A stretch of DNA of 39,472 nucleotides, from assembly GCF_000003815.2 (NCBI RefSeq), contig NC_049987.1:22433468-22472939 (forward strand), in the 5' to 3' direction. Under the pieces are notes generated by a model. The model worked only from the letters and a program-made list of their open reading frames with translations. It was not told where the DNA came from and did not search any database. This stretch comes from Branchiostoma floridae (Eukaryota; Chordata; Leptocardii; Amphioxiformes; Branchiostomatidae). The position numbers and the translations under genes were made by a program. Shown here piece by piece: positions 10,561 through 19,930 of the stretch; within the stretch, counting starts at the first letter, position 1, and each line of letters starts with the position of its first letter.

Positions 10561-11317
10561 CTCAGAAAAATCCCATGAATATAACCTCCTGTAACCACAC
10601 TTTGCCGTTTCTTCAAATGGGTCTCTAATCCCAAACGTCCACTCCGGCCTCCTGGAAAGACAGAAACGTCTTTCCGCGAGCGCCACAATGTGCGAACCAT
10701 TGCCACAGCAACGACAGAACGCCCGTTAACGTCTATCCTACCCAGACATCACAGAGTATCGTGGCAGTTTCCCGGTGTCGGAGGGGAGCGGGGCGGTCCT
10801 GATTAGTCAAGGTTCTCGCGCAGGCGACGAAAACGGCCACTAAGGGAGCGCTTTAGTAAACCAAATGGCTCGCAGAATGGCCCATGTACAGCCAAGATTC
10901 CTTCAGCAATGGTCACTCTAAATTTGGAAAGCCGTTTCCCGAATTTCAGGGGAATCATGTAGGATATCGTGTATTTCAGTTGGTTGCTTTATGTGCAGCG
11001 AGGATGCGTTTGTCATTTCGAGGAGATGGTTTTCCTCTAACGGTATCTTTATTCCTGTCGTAACTGAAGAGGTTAATATGTAATACCAGAGGTGGGTTAA
11101 AGATTACATTGATGGCCCTGTTCTTATTCCATATCTGACCGACATACTAGAAAAATGGTCTAGAAACGACTTTGTGGACATAGATGTTAGGGTTCTTGGT
11201 GGTGTTTGAGCAATTGGTGCGTACATAGAGCTAATGGAATTTGCAAATAAGGACCCGCAGAAATGTGAAGTCAAAGCTTACGGTCTTTGGGTCACTTTAT
11301 TATAGCGCTTTTGTCAG
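10561..11317. other. Intronic sequence, nothing recognised
   Basis: Single-copy looking, no ORF of note, no splice-bounded coding segment. The exon-copy array begins immediately after. Confidence 0.45.
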
Positions 11318-11387
11318 ATCAAACTGCGCTACCAACAGACCAGGTCGTCATCCTATACTGCCCATTCAGCGGCTTGTCTCCGGGTTA
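11318..11387 (+). pseudogene. Ig1 first-exon copy a (most diverged)
   Basis: It reads DQTALPTDQVVILYCPFSGL then SPG and TAG, aligning with DTATLLGQPVTLYCSFSGLSPG of the intact exon. It retains the Ig cysteine (LYC) and is preceded by CTTTTGTCAG. A stop replaces the Asp after SPG, and the WHWY end is missing. Confidence 0.6.
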
Positions 11388-11451
11388 GGGATACGGGTTA
11401 GGGGTCGTGGTTGAGGGTCGGAGCTACCCATTGTCGTGGTCCCGCTCACAG

Positions 11452-11540
11452 TACACGGTGCTGCGTATCTATCGACACTACTCACAGGTTACAGTGACGC
11501 TACAAGACCTGCCAGTCACCCTTCGTTATGATCTCTCTTT
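11452..11540 (+). pseudogene. Ig1 first-exon copy b
   Basis: The acceptor CGCTCACAG precedes TACACGGTGCTGCG. The start matches QGAAY. After a frameshift a second segment reads VTVTLQDLPVTLRY, aligned with DTATLLGQPVTLYC with the Cys lost. No donor at the homologous place. Confidence 0.6.
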
Positions 11541-11623
11541 TATCTGTCTCCGGCTCAGATACTGTTATTAAGGGATGTAGGTATGGGTCATAGTTATATG
11601 TCATTCTTGTTTCCTGTGCACAA

Positions 11624-11705
11624 TGCAAGGTGCGGCCTATGGGCAGTATCCTCGGGTACTAGGTCACGGTAACGCTACTCGGACAGCCCGTAGCCATGTA
11701 TTGTT
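11624..11705 (+). pseudogene. Ig1 first-exon copy c (acceptor lost)
   Basis: The usual CACAG|TG is CACAA|TG here, so the acceptor is destroyed. QGAAYGQYPR is intact, followed by a frameshift; the later frame reads TLLGQPVAMYCSL with the Cys kept. Confidence 0.65.
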
Positions 11706-11809
11706 CTTTAGGTCAGATACTGTTATTAGGGTCTATAGTTATGGGTCAGAATTATATTTCATTCTTGCAGGGGCTACCCTTAAAGATTAATTAATGAATA
11801 AATAAACAG

Positions 11810-11905
11810 TGCAAGGTGCTGTGTCCGCAAGGCATAGGGACATTGCCAGGGCGGTCGCCTCCTTACACCCCACACCTATGACATTCCTTTGGTATGTCTT
11901 CATTC
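11810..11905 (+). pseudogene. Ig1 first-exon copy d
   Basis: Acceptor TAAACAG|TGCAAGGTGCTG. It reads QGAVSARHRDIARAVA, frameshifted relative to the intact exon after the first residues. The tail belongs to the CCTATTCCTTTGG type shared with copies e, h and j. Confidence 0.6.
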
Positions 11906-11958
11906 CAAATATTTTAATTAAGAGCCAGAGTCACATTTTTTTCATTTCCTCTTCACAG

Positions 11959-12055
11959 AGCAAGGTGCTGCCTACCGACAGGAAACATCGACACTGCTAG
12001 GGCAGCCCCTCCAAATCATATTCCTATTCCTTTGGTCTGCCTACAGTCCAAATAT
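11959..12055 (+). pseudogene. Ig1 first-exon copy e (open, Cys lost)
   Basis: Acceptor CTTCACAG|AGCAAGG. It stays in the coding frame throughout: QGAAYRQETSTLLGQPLQII and on through WSAYSPNIVIK. The first Ig cysteine is replaced and no GT donor lies at the conserved point, so it is unlikely to work as an Ig half-domain. Confidence 0.6.
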
Positions 12056-12096
12056 TGTAATTAAGAGTCAGTCACATTTTTGTTTGCTCTTCCCAG

Positions 12097-12190
12097 TGTA
12101 AGGTGCAGCCTACCGACAGTACCCCCAGGACACAGCTACACTGCTAGGCCAACCCGTCACCCTGTACTTTTCTTTAGATCAGATACTGTT
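12097..12190 (+). pseudogene. Ig1 first-exon copy f (nonsense)
   Basis: Acceptor TTCCCAG|TG, then TAA in place of CAA (Gln) at the first full codon. The remainder GAAYRQYPQDTATLLGQPVT is otherwise identical at protein level to the intact exon, and is followed by LYFS with the Cys changed. Confidence 0.7.
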
Positions 12191-12253
12191 ATAAGGGTCT
12201 ATACATGTAGTAATGTGTCAGAATTTTCTGTCATTCTTGTTTCCTCCACACAG

Positions 12254-12334
12254 TACAAGGTGCTGCCAATAGGCAGTATACAGAGGACACAGCGACGCTG
12301 CTAAGGCAGCCCGTCACTTTTTACTGCTCATTGA
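12254..12334 (+). pseudogene. Ig1 first-exon copy g
   Basis: Acceptor CACACAG|TACAAGG. It reads QGAANRQYTEDTATLLRQPV, then TFYCSLS and TAA. Frame and Cys are intact up to the point where homology to the intact exon ends. No donor. Confidence 0.7.
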
Positions 12335-12420
12335 GCTAAGATACTGTTACTAGCTATAGGGTCAATAATGCATGTAGTAATTTGTCAGAGTTATCTGTCA
12401 TTCTTGTTTCCTCTTCATAG

Positions 12421-12535
12421 TACAAGGTGATGTCTGAAGACAGTATCCGCAGGACACTTAGACGCTGCTAGGACAGCCCCTCAAATTATATTCCTATTCC
12501 TTTGTCCAGTCTGCCTCTAGTCCAGATATCATAAT
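12421..12535 (+). pseudogene. Ig1 first-exon copy h (two stops)
   Basis: Acceptor CTTCATAG|TACAAGG. QGDV is followed by TGA, then RQYPQDT and TAG, then TLLGQPL. The tail is of the CCTATTCCTTTG type. Confidence 0.65.
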
Positions 12536-12561
12536 TAGGTATTTTTGTTTTCTCTGCACAG

Positions 12562-12650
12562 TGCAAGGTGCTGCCTACCGACAGTACCCCAGGACACAAA
12601 GACGCTGCTATGACAGCCCGTCACCTTGTACTATTTCTTCAGCTAAAATA
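12562..12650 (+). pseudogene. Ig1 first-exon copy i (frameshift)
   Basis: Acceptor CTGCACAG|TGCAAGG. QGAAYRQYP is intact, then one C of the run TACCCCCAG is missing and the frame shifts. The resulting 171-codon frame (12561-13076) is an artefact that runs through copies i, j and the intact exon in wrong frames. Confidence 0.7.
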
Positions 12651-12717
12651 CTATTAGTAGGGTCAATACATGTAGTTATGTGTCATATATACCTGTCACT
12701 CTTTTTCCTCTTCACAG

Positions 12718-12835
12718 TGCAAGGTGCTGCATATAGACAGTACCCACAGGCCATGCCGCTAGGACAGCCCTTCAACCTTCATTACGTTATTTCCTTGGTC
12801 TGTCTAAAGGCCAAATATTGTAATCAGGACCTATT
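12718..12835 (+). pseudogene. Ig1 first-exon copy j (open, diverged)
   Basis: Acceptor CTTCACAG|TGCAAGG. It reads QGAAYRQYPQAMPLGQPFNL and then HYVISLVCLKAKYCN. A short in-frame loss replaces DTATL. The canonical Cys position is Tyr and there is no WHWY end. Confidence 0.65.
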
Positions 12836-12853
12836 CTTGTATCCTTTGCACAG

Positions 12854-12971
12854 TGCAAGGTGCTGCCTACCGACAGTACCCCCAGGACACAGCCACGCTG
12901 CTTGGTCAGCCCGTCACTCTGTACTGCTCCTTCAGCGGCCTGTCTCCCGGAGATGTCGTCAACTGGCACTG
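12854..12971 (+). CDS. Exon 2: first half of Ig1 (intact copy)
   Basis: 118 nt; acceptor TTTGCACAG, donor CACTG|GTACAA; enters in phase 1 and leaves in phase 2. It encodes VQGAAYRQYPQDTATLLGQP and then VTLYCSFSGLSPGDVVNWHW, with the first Ig cysteine (LYC) and the core Trp (NWHW). It joins exactly to the exon at 13449 (TG + G = Trp, then Tyr-Asn-Pro). It is the last and only full-length member of a tandem array of copies beginning at 11318, and the only one with both the WHW end and a usable donor. Confidence 0.85.
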
Positions 12972-13203
12972 GTACAATCATTTATCTTTGTAGTTTTTCA
13001 TCTAAGTTTTTATTCTTTGATACTTTTTAAATCTTTACTGCACCAAAGCAATGATTGTAACTGGTGCAATGCATGACACGTTCTAGACCTGTTCATATCA
13101 TGTACCAAACATCCAGACTGATATCTACACAACAGCAATAACATTTAGTATAAGAGTTCTTTATAGCTGAAGACTATTAAGCACATAAGCAATTTGCTTA
13201 TGT

Positions 13204-13237
13204 TAAGGTGCGGCCTATGGGTAGCTCGTCTTCAACA
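13204..13237 (+). pseudogene. Truncated Ig1 first-exon copy beside the MITE
   Basis: AAGGTGCGGCCTATGGGTAG matches the start of copy c with one mismatch. It is followed by CTCGTCTTCAACAG, which resembles the exon's 3' part (GTCGTCAAC...) with a deletion. It ends at GGTACAAC, the left target duplication of the MITE, so before insertion it lay directly against the coding exon now starting at 13449. Confidence 0.6.
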
Positions 13238-13245
13238 GGTACAAC

Positions 13246-13447
13246 TAGGGTTGAGTACCGGTGTGAGGCAGTTGTTTACGTGAAGATAGGATACTCCAAC
13301 AAACATTCCTTTGTAGCGAAATGGCCATTGTTTTAGTATTACCCATTAATTAACAATTAGGTACAGGTTCAGGTCCGGATTGGGACCTGATCCTCTGAAC
13401 CTGAACCGTACCTGTACCTTAATTACCTGTACCGGTACCCACCCCTA
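13246..13447. mobile_element. hAT-type MITE at the exon 3 acceptor
   Basis: 202 bp with inverted ends TAGGGTTGAGTACCGGT / ACCGGTACCCACCCCTA and a perfect 8-bp target duplication GGTACAAC at 13238-13245 and 13448-13455. Eight-bp duplications are typical of hAT elements. A longer sibling with the same ends and shared internal sequence (CCTTTGTAGCGAAA, CAGGTTCAGGTCC) lies at 23000-23414. No transposase ORF, so non-autonomous. Its last base A plus the first G of the duplication form the splice acceptor of the next exon. Confidence 0.85.
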
Positions 13448-13448
13448 G

Positions 13449-13657
13449 GTACAACCCTTCCTCCGAGGCCAAGCTGTTCCACATCTCCGCGGGGAGTCTG
13501 GTGGCGCCGGAGTTCCCGCGCTACTCCATCGTGGGCGACACGGGGAGGGGCGAGTACAACCTGTACATCCAGGACACCAGGCAGCAGGACGAGGGCAACT
13601 ACCGCTGCAGCGTCTTCTCCGTTAGGGACACCAAGGACATCGAGCTCAAGATCATCG
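13449..13657 (+). CDS. Exon 3: second half of Ig1
   Basis: 209 nt; acceptor CACCCCTAG created at the MITE junction, donor ATCG|GTAAGA; enters in phase 2 and leaves in phase 1. It encodes YNPSSEAKLFHISAGSLVAP, then PRYSIVGDTGRGEYNLYIQD and the DEGNYRCSV block with the second Ig cysteine, ending ELKII. The PRY-x-VVG and G-x-YNL-x-I patterns resemble the Kirrel first Ig domain. Coding DNA is GC-rich against the AT-rich flanks. Confidence 0.88.
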
Positions 13658-13788
13658 GTAAGATTTTTGTCTATTTGTTTTATATTTTCTATTACAGACG
13701 AGGACAATGTGGCACTGCACTCAAGTTAGTAACTTAGTACTAGTAAGTTATATTAACAATAGCACAATCATACACAGTACACTTTTTC

Positions 13789-13827
13789 TGTAAGGGACAC
13801 CAACGACATCGAGCTCAAGATCATCGG
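13789..13827 (+). pseudogene. Copy of the exon 3 3' end (1)
   Basis: About 36 nt matching the last codons of exon 3 (VRDTKDIELKIIG), with one Lys-to-Asn change. The donor is gone (ATCGGATC). It lies about 150 bp downstream of the exon, so it is a local partial duplication. Confidence 0.7.
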
Positions 13828-14018
13828 ATCACCCGATCACCCGATAAGGCATTAATTTTCTATATAATTCTTCAAACAGTGAAGGCTTTTTTGAGGGCAT
13901 GGTATGTAACCTCCAAAGTATCGATGTCTTGCAACACACCTTGTTCACGGATTGACCTATTCTCGCGAGAGAGCACGAGACAAGATCCAGACTTGCGTAG
14001 ATCATCTGCCCCCTTTCT

Positions 14019-14057
14019 TGTCGGGGACACCAAAGACATCGAGCTGAAGATCATCGG
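14019..14057 (+). pseudogene. Copy of the exon 3 3' end (2)
   Basis: A second copy of the same segment, reading VGDTKDIELKIIG. Within GACACCAA...ATCATCGG the two differences from exon 3 are both synonymous. No donor (ATCGGAGA). Confidence 0.7.
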
Positions 14058-14699
14058 AGAGACTTTCAACAAAGTTGAGAGCCAGAATAGCTTATGACTG
14101 CACCCCCACAGTGATGCCAGGTCATTAGAGTTATCAATTACCCGCGTAGAGTTTGCTTCTTTTGTTCTACTGATAGAAGTCATTACAACTACCAAGGTCA
14201 TACGAAAGTTTTATCAAAGTTCCTTATTTTCGTTTCGCCGCTCGTATCACTACTTTACAGATGCTTCAGCCAAGGTTGCCCATATAACTGCTCCCTCTAA
14301 AGGGACTCTCAGCCAGTATAAAAAAGACCTTCCTTCCCACGGCCCCTAAATAGAGACACGTACAGGCCTCACCTCTATATAAGTATACGAGTATTTTACA
14401 AGCTGGCGTCTATTGATGCGGGGACGATACGTCCAAATGGGATCTTTTCAGGACCAAATCTGCGGCCGCCAGTCCAGACGTTTATAGGCGCATAACTTAC
14501 AGCTACTTTGATAGTTCGGTGAAAAGAGCTGGGCGATCTTTGACATTGTGGGGCGCTTCCATCGTGTAAAACACAGAAAGTGTCTGTCTCGTATAACCAT
14601 TAAATCACCAACGCCGTGGTTACAGTTTGTACGTGCAAGTTGGTCTTAGACTGCTTACGTTTTACTAATTAGCAATACACAGAGATGGACCCTTCCTCA
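14058..14699. other. Intronic sequence, nothing recognised
   Basis: No coding or repeat structure identified; the tandem tRNA-like array follows. Confidence 0.4.
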
Positions 14700-16362
14700 A
14701 AAAGTGTGGCTGGCTCTTTAACTTGCTTGGGGTTTGGCTGCTTTGATGCCGTAACATCTTCTTTAGACTGTAAAAATAGGTTCAAGAATACCAACCACTA
14801 GGACGAAATTTGAACTCGCGACCTTGCCTTCGAGCAGTATTGTCAACCAAAGAACTACTGCGCATAACTAGCATATCATCTCTACAATGTAATAAAGAAC
14901 TACTAGTGGAAAGGAATAAGGTCGTTAGAATCCTTTCATCTGTGCCGTATGATTGACGGTTTGCGCTCCAGACGAAACTAATAATTCTGAATTATTGTTA
15001 TAATTGTGTTGTTAATAATTGTAAAAATAATAAGTGCGCTTCAGATGAAACTAATAATTGTGGTGGTTTCTTAAACCTGCTAGGTCCTTCGATGCGGTAA
15101 CGTCTTCTATAGACTGCAACCTCTTCATAAAAGATAGGTTTAAGAACATCAACCACTGGGACGAAATTTGAACTCGCGACCTTGCCTTCAAGCAGTATTG
15201 TCAACCAAAGAGCTACTGCGCATAACTAACATATCATCTCTACAGTGTAATAAAGAACTACTAGTGGAGAGGAATAAGGTCGTTAGAATCCTTTCATCTG
15301 TGTCGTATGATTGACGGTTTACGCTCCAGACGAAACTGACAATTGTGAATAATTGTGATAATTGTGTTGTGAATAATTGTAAAAATAATAATTGCGCTTC
15401 AGACGAAACTAATAATTGTGGTAGGTTCTTTACCTGCTAGGTCATTCGATGCCGTAACGTCTTTTTTAGACTGTAACCTCAAGATAGGTTCAATAACACC
15501 AACCAGTATTTCCAACCAAAGAACTACTGCGTATAAGTAACATATCATCTCTACAATGTAATAAAGAACTACTAGTGGAAAGGAATAAGGTCGTTAGAAT
15601 CCTTTCATCTGTGCCGAATGATTGACGGTTTGCGTTCCAGACGAAACTAATAATTCTGAATAATTGTTATAATTGTGTTGTGAATAATTGTAAAAATAAT
15701 AGTTGCGCTTCAGATGAAACTAATAATTGTGGTGGGTTCCTTAACCTACTAGGTCATTCGATGCCGCAACGTCTTCTTTAGACTGTAACCTCTCCTTAAA
15801 AGATAGGTTTAAGAACACCAACCACTAGGACGAAATCTGAACTCGCGACCTTCCCTTCAAGCAGTACTTCCAACCAAAGAACTACTGCGCATAACTAACA
15901 TATCATCTCTACAATGTAATAAAGAACTACTAGTGGAGAGGAATAAGGTCGTTAGAATCCTTTCATCTGTGCCGAATGATTGACGGTTTGCGTTCAAGGT
16001 GAAACTAATAATTGTGAATAATTGTAATAATTGTGTTGCAAATAATTGTAAAAAATACTAATTGCGCTCCAGACGAAACTAATAATTGTGGTGGTCTTTT
16101 TAAACTGCTAGGTCCTTCGATGCCGTAACGTCTTTTTTACACTGTAACCTCAAGATAGGTTCAACGACACCAACCACTAGGACGAAATTTGAACTCGCGA
16201 CCTTCCCTTCAAGCAGTATTTCCAACCAAAGAACTACTGCGCATAACTAACATACCATCTCTACAATGTAATAAAGAACTACTAGTGGAAAGGAATAAGG
16301 TCGTTAGAATCCTTTCATCTGTACCGAATGATTGACGGTTTGCGCTCCAGACGAAACTGATC
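14700..16362 (-). repeat. Five tandem units with tRNA-like head (SINE-derived?)
   Basis: CTACAATGTAATAAAGAACT and neighbours recur at 14882, 15240, 15551, 15909 and 16261 (spacing 358, 311, 358, 352 bp). On the minus strand each unit carries GCAGTAGTTCTTTGGTTG and then GGTCGCGAGTTCAAATTTCG, resembling Pol III A and B boxes and the body of a tRNA; the third unit has lost most of it. AATAATTGT-rich linkers separate the units. Because the segment is part of a long tandem unit and diverged, a SINE-derived array is more likely than working tRNA genes. Confidence 0.7.
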
Positions 16363-17512
16363 TGACAGCGCAGCTTTTGTTCAAGACTTGAGAAAGACGA
16401 CGGTGACCTTTTACGCATCGAGGGCAGGACGAGTCTTCGCGGTAGGCGAAGAAGGGAAACTACACGGCTCCGTAACGAGGAGGATCAATCAATATCCTGT
16501 CTTCGGGTTCTCCAACTTTCCTGATGCTAAATACCGGGGTCGGGAGGGCAGCGCCTACGGGAGCTCTCCGGGGATCCCTGCGGGGGGATCCGTCATCTCG
16601 CCCCGTCAGATGGCAGAGTGATGGTGGGGAGATTGCCCTTTATGAAACTCTACCCGGGATGGAGGAACGGGGTACGCGTAGCTAGGACTGTGTACGTGTG
16701 CCTAAATACCCGTACCCGTACCCGTACCTATAGAATTGTGTACATGTACCTGTACCTAAACAAACTAAATCACTATATTGAACACCGCCTTTGTAAACAC
16801 TATTAATTTTTGTTTCCTCAAACATCTCGGCCGGTCTCCGTTTTGGAAATGGGACCTAAGCCTACAATAGGTCTACTATATTGGAGCCAGATGAAACGAA
16901 ACGAATGTTTGGCTCGTTCCTCCCGTGATTTACGGTGAGAAGGTATGGGCTGATTACCAGAGAGAAGCCTCCACGGTGAAATATAGGAAACATGTCAGCC
17001 ATTCCGTCTTGCCGCATTAATTTCCAGAGCACCTTTTGGAAATTTCTCCAGGGACGCATTATTTGTCTTTACCGTTCTTCGTCCAAGATTCATTGTACAA
17101 GTCTTAACGTTAGTTTAATTCCTTACCTGATCCGGCCCCATCTTTTATGCGAGACTTATGACTTCTCATTATGCAGTAACGACCTCTAAAGTTTCCCATC
17201 GGACGTCACCGCATCTAACTGTTAACGGCGCTCAGCGCGCTCACTTGGAGCGAAGTTTACTCAGAGATCGTCTCGTCTAGGTGACTTATTGATGGCGCAT
17301 TCAGTATCCGTGACCGATATGATTTGTTTCTGACCTTGGGCGGCTCAAGGTCAAGATGCCCACAAGACTGTAAGAGAAGGTCATCTCCCCATTCGGGAAG
17401 AGACAGAGCCTGGATTTGTAAGCGGTCTGTGTTTGAGAGATTGTTCAGCACCTAACACAAGTTGCTAATTATGATGATACAAGAGACCATAATGCGACTG
17501 CAATTGCCCCAG
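16363..17512. other. Intron; holds one MITE end
   Basis: No coding segment with splice borders. Near 16820-16866 is a right-end fragment of the GGGCCCGG-type MITE family (ATCTCGGCCGGTC, then GGAAATGGGACCTAAGCCTA). Near 16701-16760 is a short GTACCC/GTACCT-rich run. Confidence 0.45.
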
Positions 17513-17612
17513 NNNNNNNNNNNNNNNNNNNNNNNNNNNNNNNNNNNNNNNNNNNNNNNNNNNNNNNNNNNNNNNNNNNNNNNNNNNNNNNNNNNNNNNN
17601 NNNNNNNNNNNN
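17513..17612. other. Assembly gap (100 N)
   Basis: Exactly 100 N, usually a gap of unknown size. GCAATTG-type sequence flanks it on both sides and the downstream sequence is tandemly repeated, so the gap probably hides more repeat copies. Confidence 0.95.
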
Positions 17613-18040
17613 CCAGGCAATTGTAACGGCATTATAAGATTATCCTTTCTTTATAATCGAGTAGCAGCCTCTACAGACACTTGGGTTGAGAGCGCGTCTA
17701 GAAGGTTTCCTGTGTTTGAGAAGATTCAATTCTTGGATTTATGTTCACGTCAATGCCATCCACACATTTCAACAAGGGAAAGCGTCCACCCAGTTGCCAG
17801 GGACCCACCCAGGCCATTGTATCCACATTATAAGATTATAGTTCTTTCGCATCGAGTAGCAGCCTCCACAGACGCTTGTGTTGAGAGCGCGTCTTTGTTT
17901 GAGAAGATTCAGTTCTTGAACACTTTTATGTACCCACCAATGTTTTCTGCACTTCTCGGTAAAAATAAGCACCCTCGCCGATGCCACGGACTCACCCGAG
18001 GCAATTGCAGCCGCATTATATAGTTATCTTTGCTCCCAAG
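17613..18040 (+). repeat. Tandem copies, about 200 bp, at the gap edge
   Basis: CCAGGCAATTGTAACGGCAT, TATAAGATTAT, CGAGTAGCAGCCTC, ACAGACGCTTG, GTTGAGAGCGCGTCT and TTTGAGAAGATTCA recur in order in two full copies, with a partial third starting near 17992. The unit probably continues into the gap. Confidence 0.7.
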
Positions 18041-18042
18041 AG

Positions 18043-18255
<213 letters not shown>

Positions 18256-18479
18256 TCACCCAATTCCCTTCTGAACCTGGTGGTCCTTGTGTTTCAGTCT
18301 AATCAATTTGTACAGGTGCGTCGGACCCTACCCTACAGGAGCGCATGAAAATCCATCAGATAATCCAATTTTCTTGACGTTACAATAACCACGAGATGGA
18401 TTGGCCGCAGAATGTGATAGATGGATCGGGCCTCTTATCTAAACGGAATGGTTCTTGCAGGAGTGCTGCGTGCGTACGC

Positions 18480-19145
18480 TGGGTACGGGAAGTGGGTAAT
18501 AAGCAGAGAAGATTGGCAGTGTAAACATGTCCACAACCTGATACACCAGGAAGAGCGCAATAAAACTGTAAATGCAAGAGAGTACGTATCTTAAGAGCCT
18601 ACTAATGCATGAGACTTCGACGAAAGAAAACAGACTGAAACAGGAAATCGAAGGTCTCGGACCCCCATGAACTTTTTGGACTATTTTGGTAAACATGTCT
18701 ACAGCCTGAGAGACGAAGAAGAGCGCAATAAAACTGCAAATGCATTTAGAGATTAAGTACCTTAGAGTCTACTAATGCATCTCTGCAATTAGAAAGACTT
18801 GAAAAACAGGAAATCTAAGATCTCGGACCCCCATAAAATTTTTGGAGCATTTTTGTTAATACTTACAGCTTGAGAGACCAGGAAGAGCGCCATAAAACTG
18901 TGAATGCATTAAGAGAGTACGTATCTTAGAACTTACTAATGCATGTCTCGGACGAAAGGGAAACAAACTGAAACAAGACATCTGAGAGACCAGGAAGAAC
19001 GCAATAAAAATGTAAAAGCATTAAGACAGTACGTATCTTAAAATCTACCATTGCATATCTGTAGATAGAATAACTTTGCCGTAAGAAAAATAAGCTGAAA
19101 CAAAAAAATATAAACCCCACACCTCCATGAAATATTTGAAGTGTT
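18480..19145 (+). repeat. Four tandem copies, about 110-170 bp
   Basis: The phrase AGGAAGAGCGCAATAAAACTG and then AATGCA..AGAG..GTACGTATCTTA recurs near 18549, 18717, 18880 and 18991, with ACTAATGCAT and CCCCCATGAA..TTTTTGG between. No coding meaning. Confidence 0.75.
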
Positions 19146-19930
19146 TTTGTGAATAAATATAACAAAACCATGTCCATTTCACATCTGCTCCGCTGTCGAG
19201 CACATGCCATCCTCTGGTCCCTGACTTATGGCAACCTTCACTTCATGTCAGCCTGCCGAAGAAATTCGGAGTCAGGCTAGCTCAACCCTTGTATCCTGCA
19301 AGTCTTCGGTTACAACTCTACCCGGAAACACACTTGGACCTAGTTCAGTGGGAATGTTTACACACGACGGGGTTATACCGCCCCTTACGGGGTGACATAC
19401 CCTTTCGCTGGCTAATTACAGGACAGGGATGCGCCAGGTCAAACAAACAAATAAACAGACCGAAAACAATACCTCCGTTCTCACAAAGGTAATAAACCTT
19501 GGGGATTATTAATGAAGTATCTTGTCTGCAGTTACCAGGTAATAAAGTGGTAATTGATCATGACAGGGAACCTTCCGTGCCAGCTGACCTAGATTCAGAT
19601 AAGCCAATCTTGCTGTCTATTGGTAGGTACATGGAGTTTGGCTCACTACCAGCCACAGGGATTATGAATGGTTACGTAAAACTACTCCTGGATCCAAATC
19701 TAAATCCATGTTTATCAAAATCTAATCGCTCCTTATTTTGGCAAAGGCCTTAGTGACAGACACAAATCATTGACAAAAAAGAAGCATGAGATGTCATACC
19801 TTCGTGGAAGATTTTTTTTAAATTTCTTGCAGACGTTTAAATTACTTTCATAAGTTCTGAAGAAAACCTGTCCGCACACTATTCAACTTAGCCTCCGTCG
19901 CGGTGCTAGCTTCTATTTTAGCGCTGGAAG
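19146..19930. other. Intronic sequence, nothing recognised
   Basis: Two frames of about 67 and 84 codons lie here (19289-19492 and 19499-19753, +), without domain motifs or splice context. Not accepted as genes. Confidence 0.4.

Noticed and set aside
10263-10706. 147-codon minus-strand ORF
   Set aside because: Runs largely through the 190-bp satellite and matches its other units; no protein motif.
11380-11411. Interstitial telomere (GGGTTAGGG strings)
   Set aside because: Only two imperfect TTAGGG-like hexamers next to a decayed exon copy; chance is enough.
11318-12971. Dscam-like mutually exclusive Ig exon cluster
   Set aside because: All copies but the last lack the 3' part with WHW and a donor, and many have stops, frameshifts or a lost Cys. 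Kept as a relic array; functional alternative exons are not supported by sequence alone.
12561-13076. 171-codon plus-strand ORF
   Set aside because: Runs through exon-copy array members and the real exon 2 in wrong frames; produced by the frameshift in copy i.
14780-14880. Functional tRNA genes on the minus strand
   Set aside because: A- and B-box-like strings are diverged and embedded in a long tandem unit; I could not draw a full cloverleaf with confidence.
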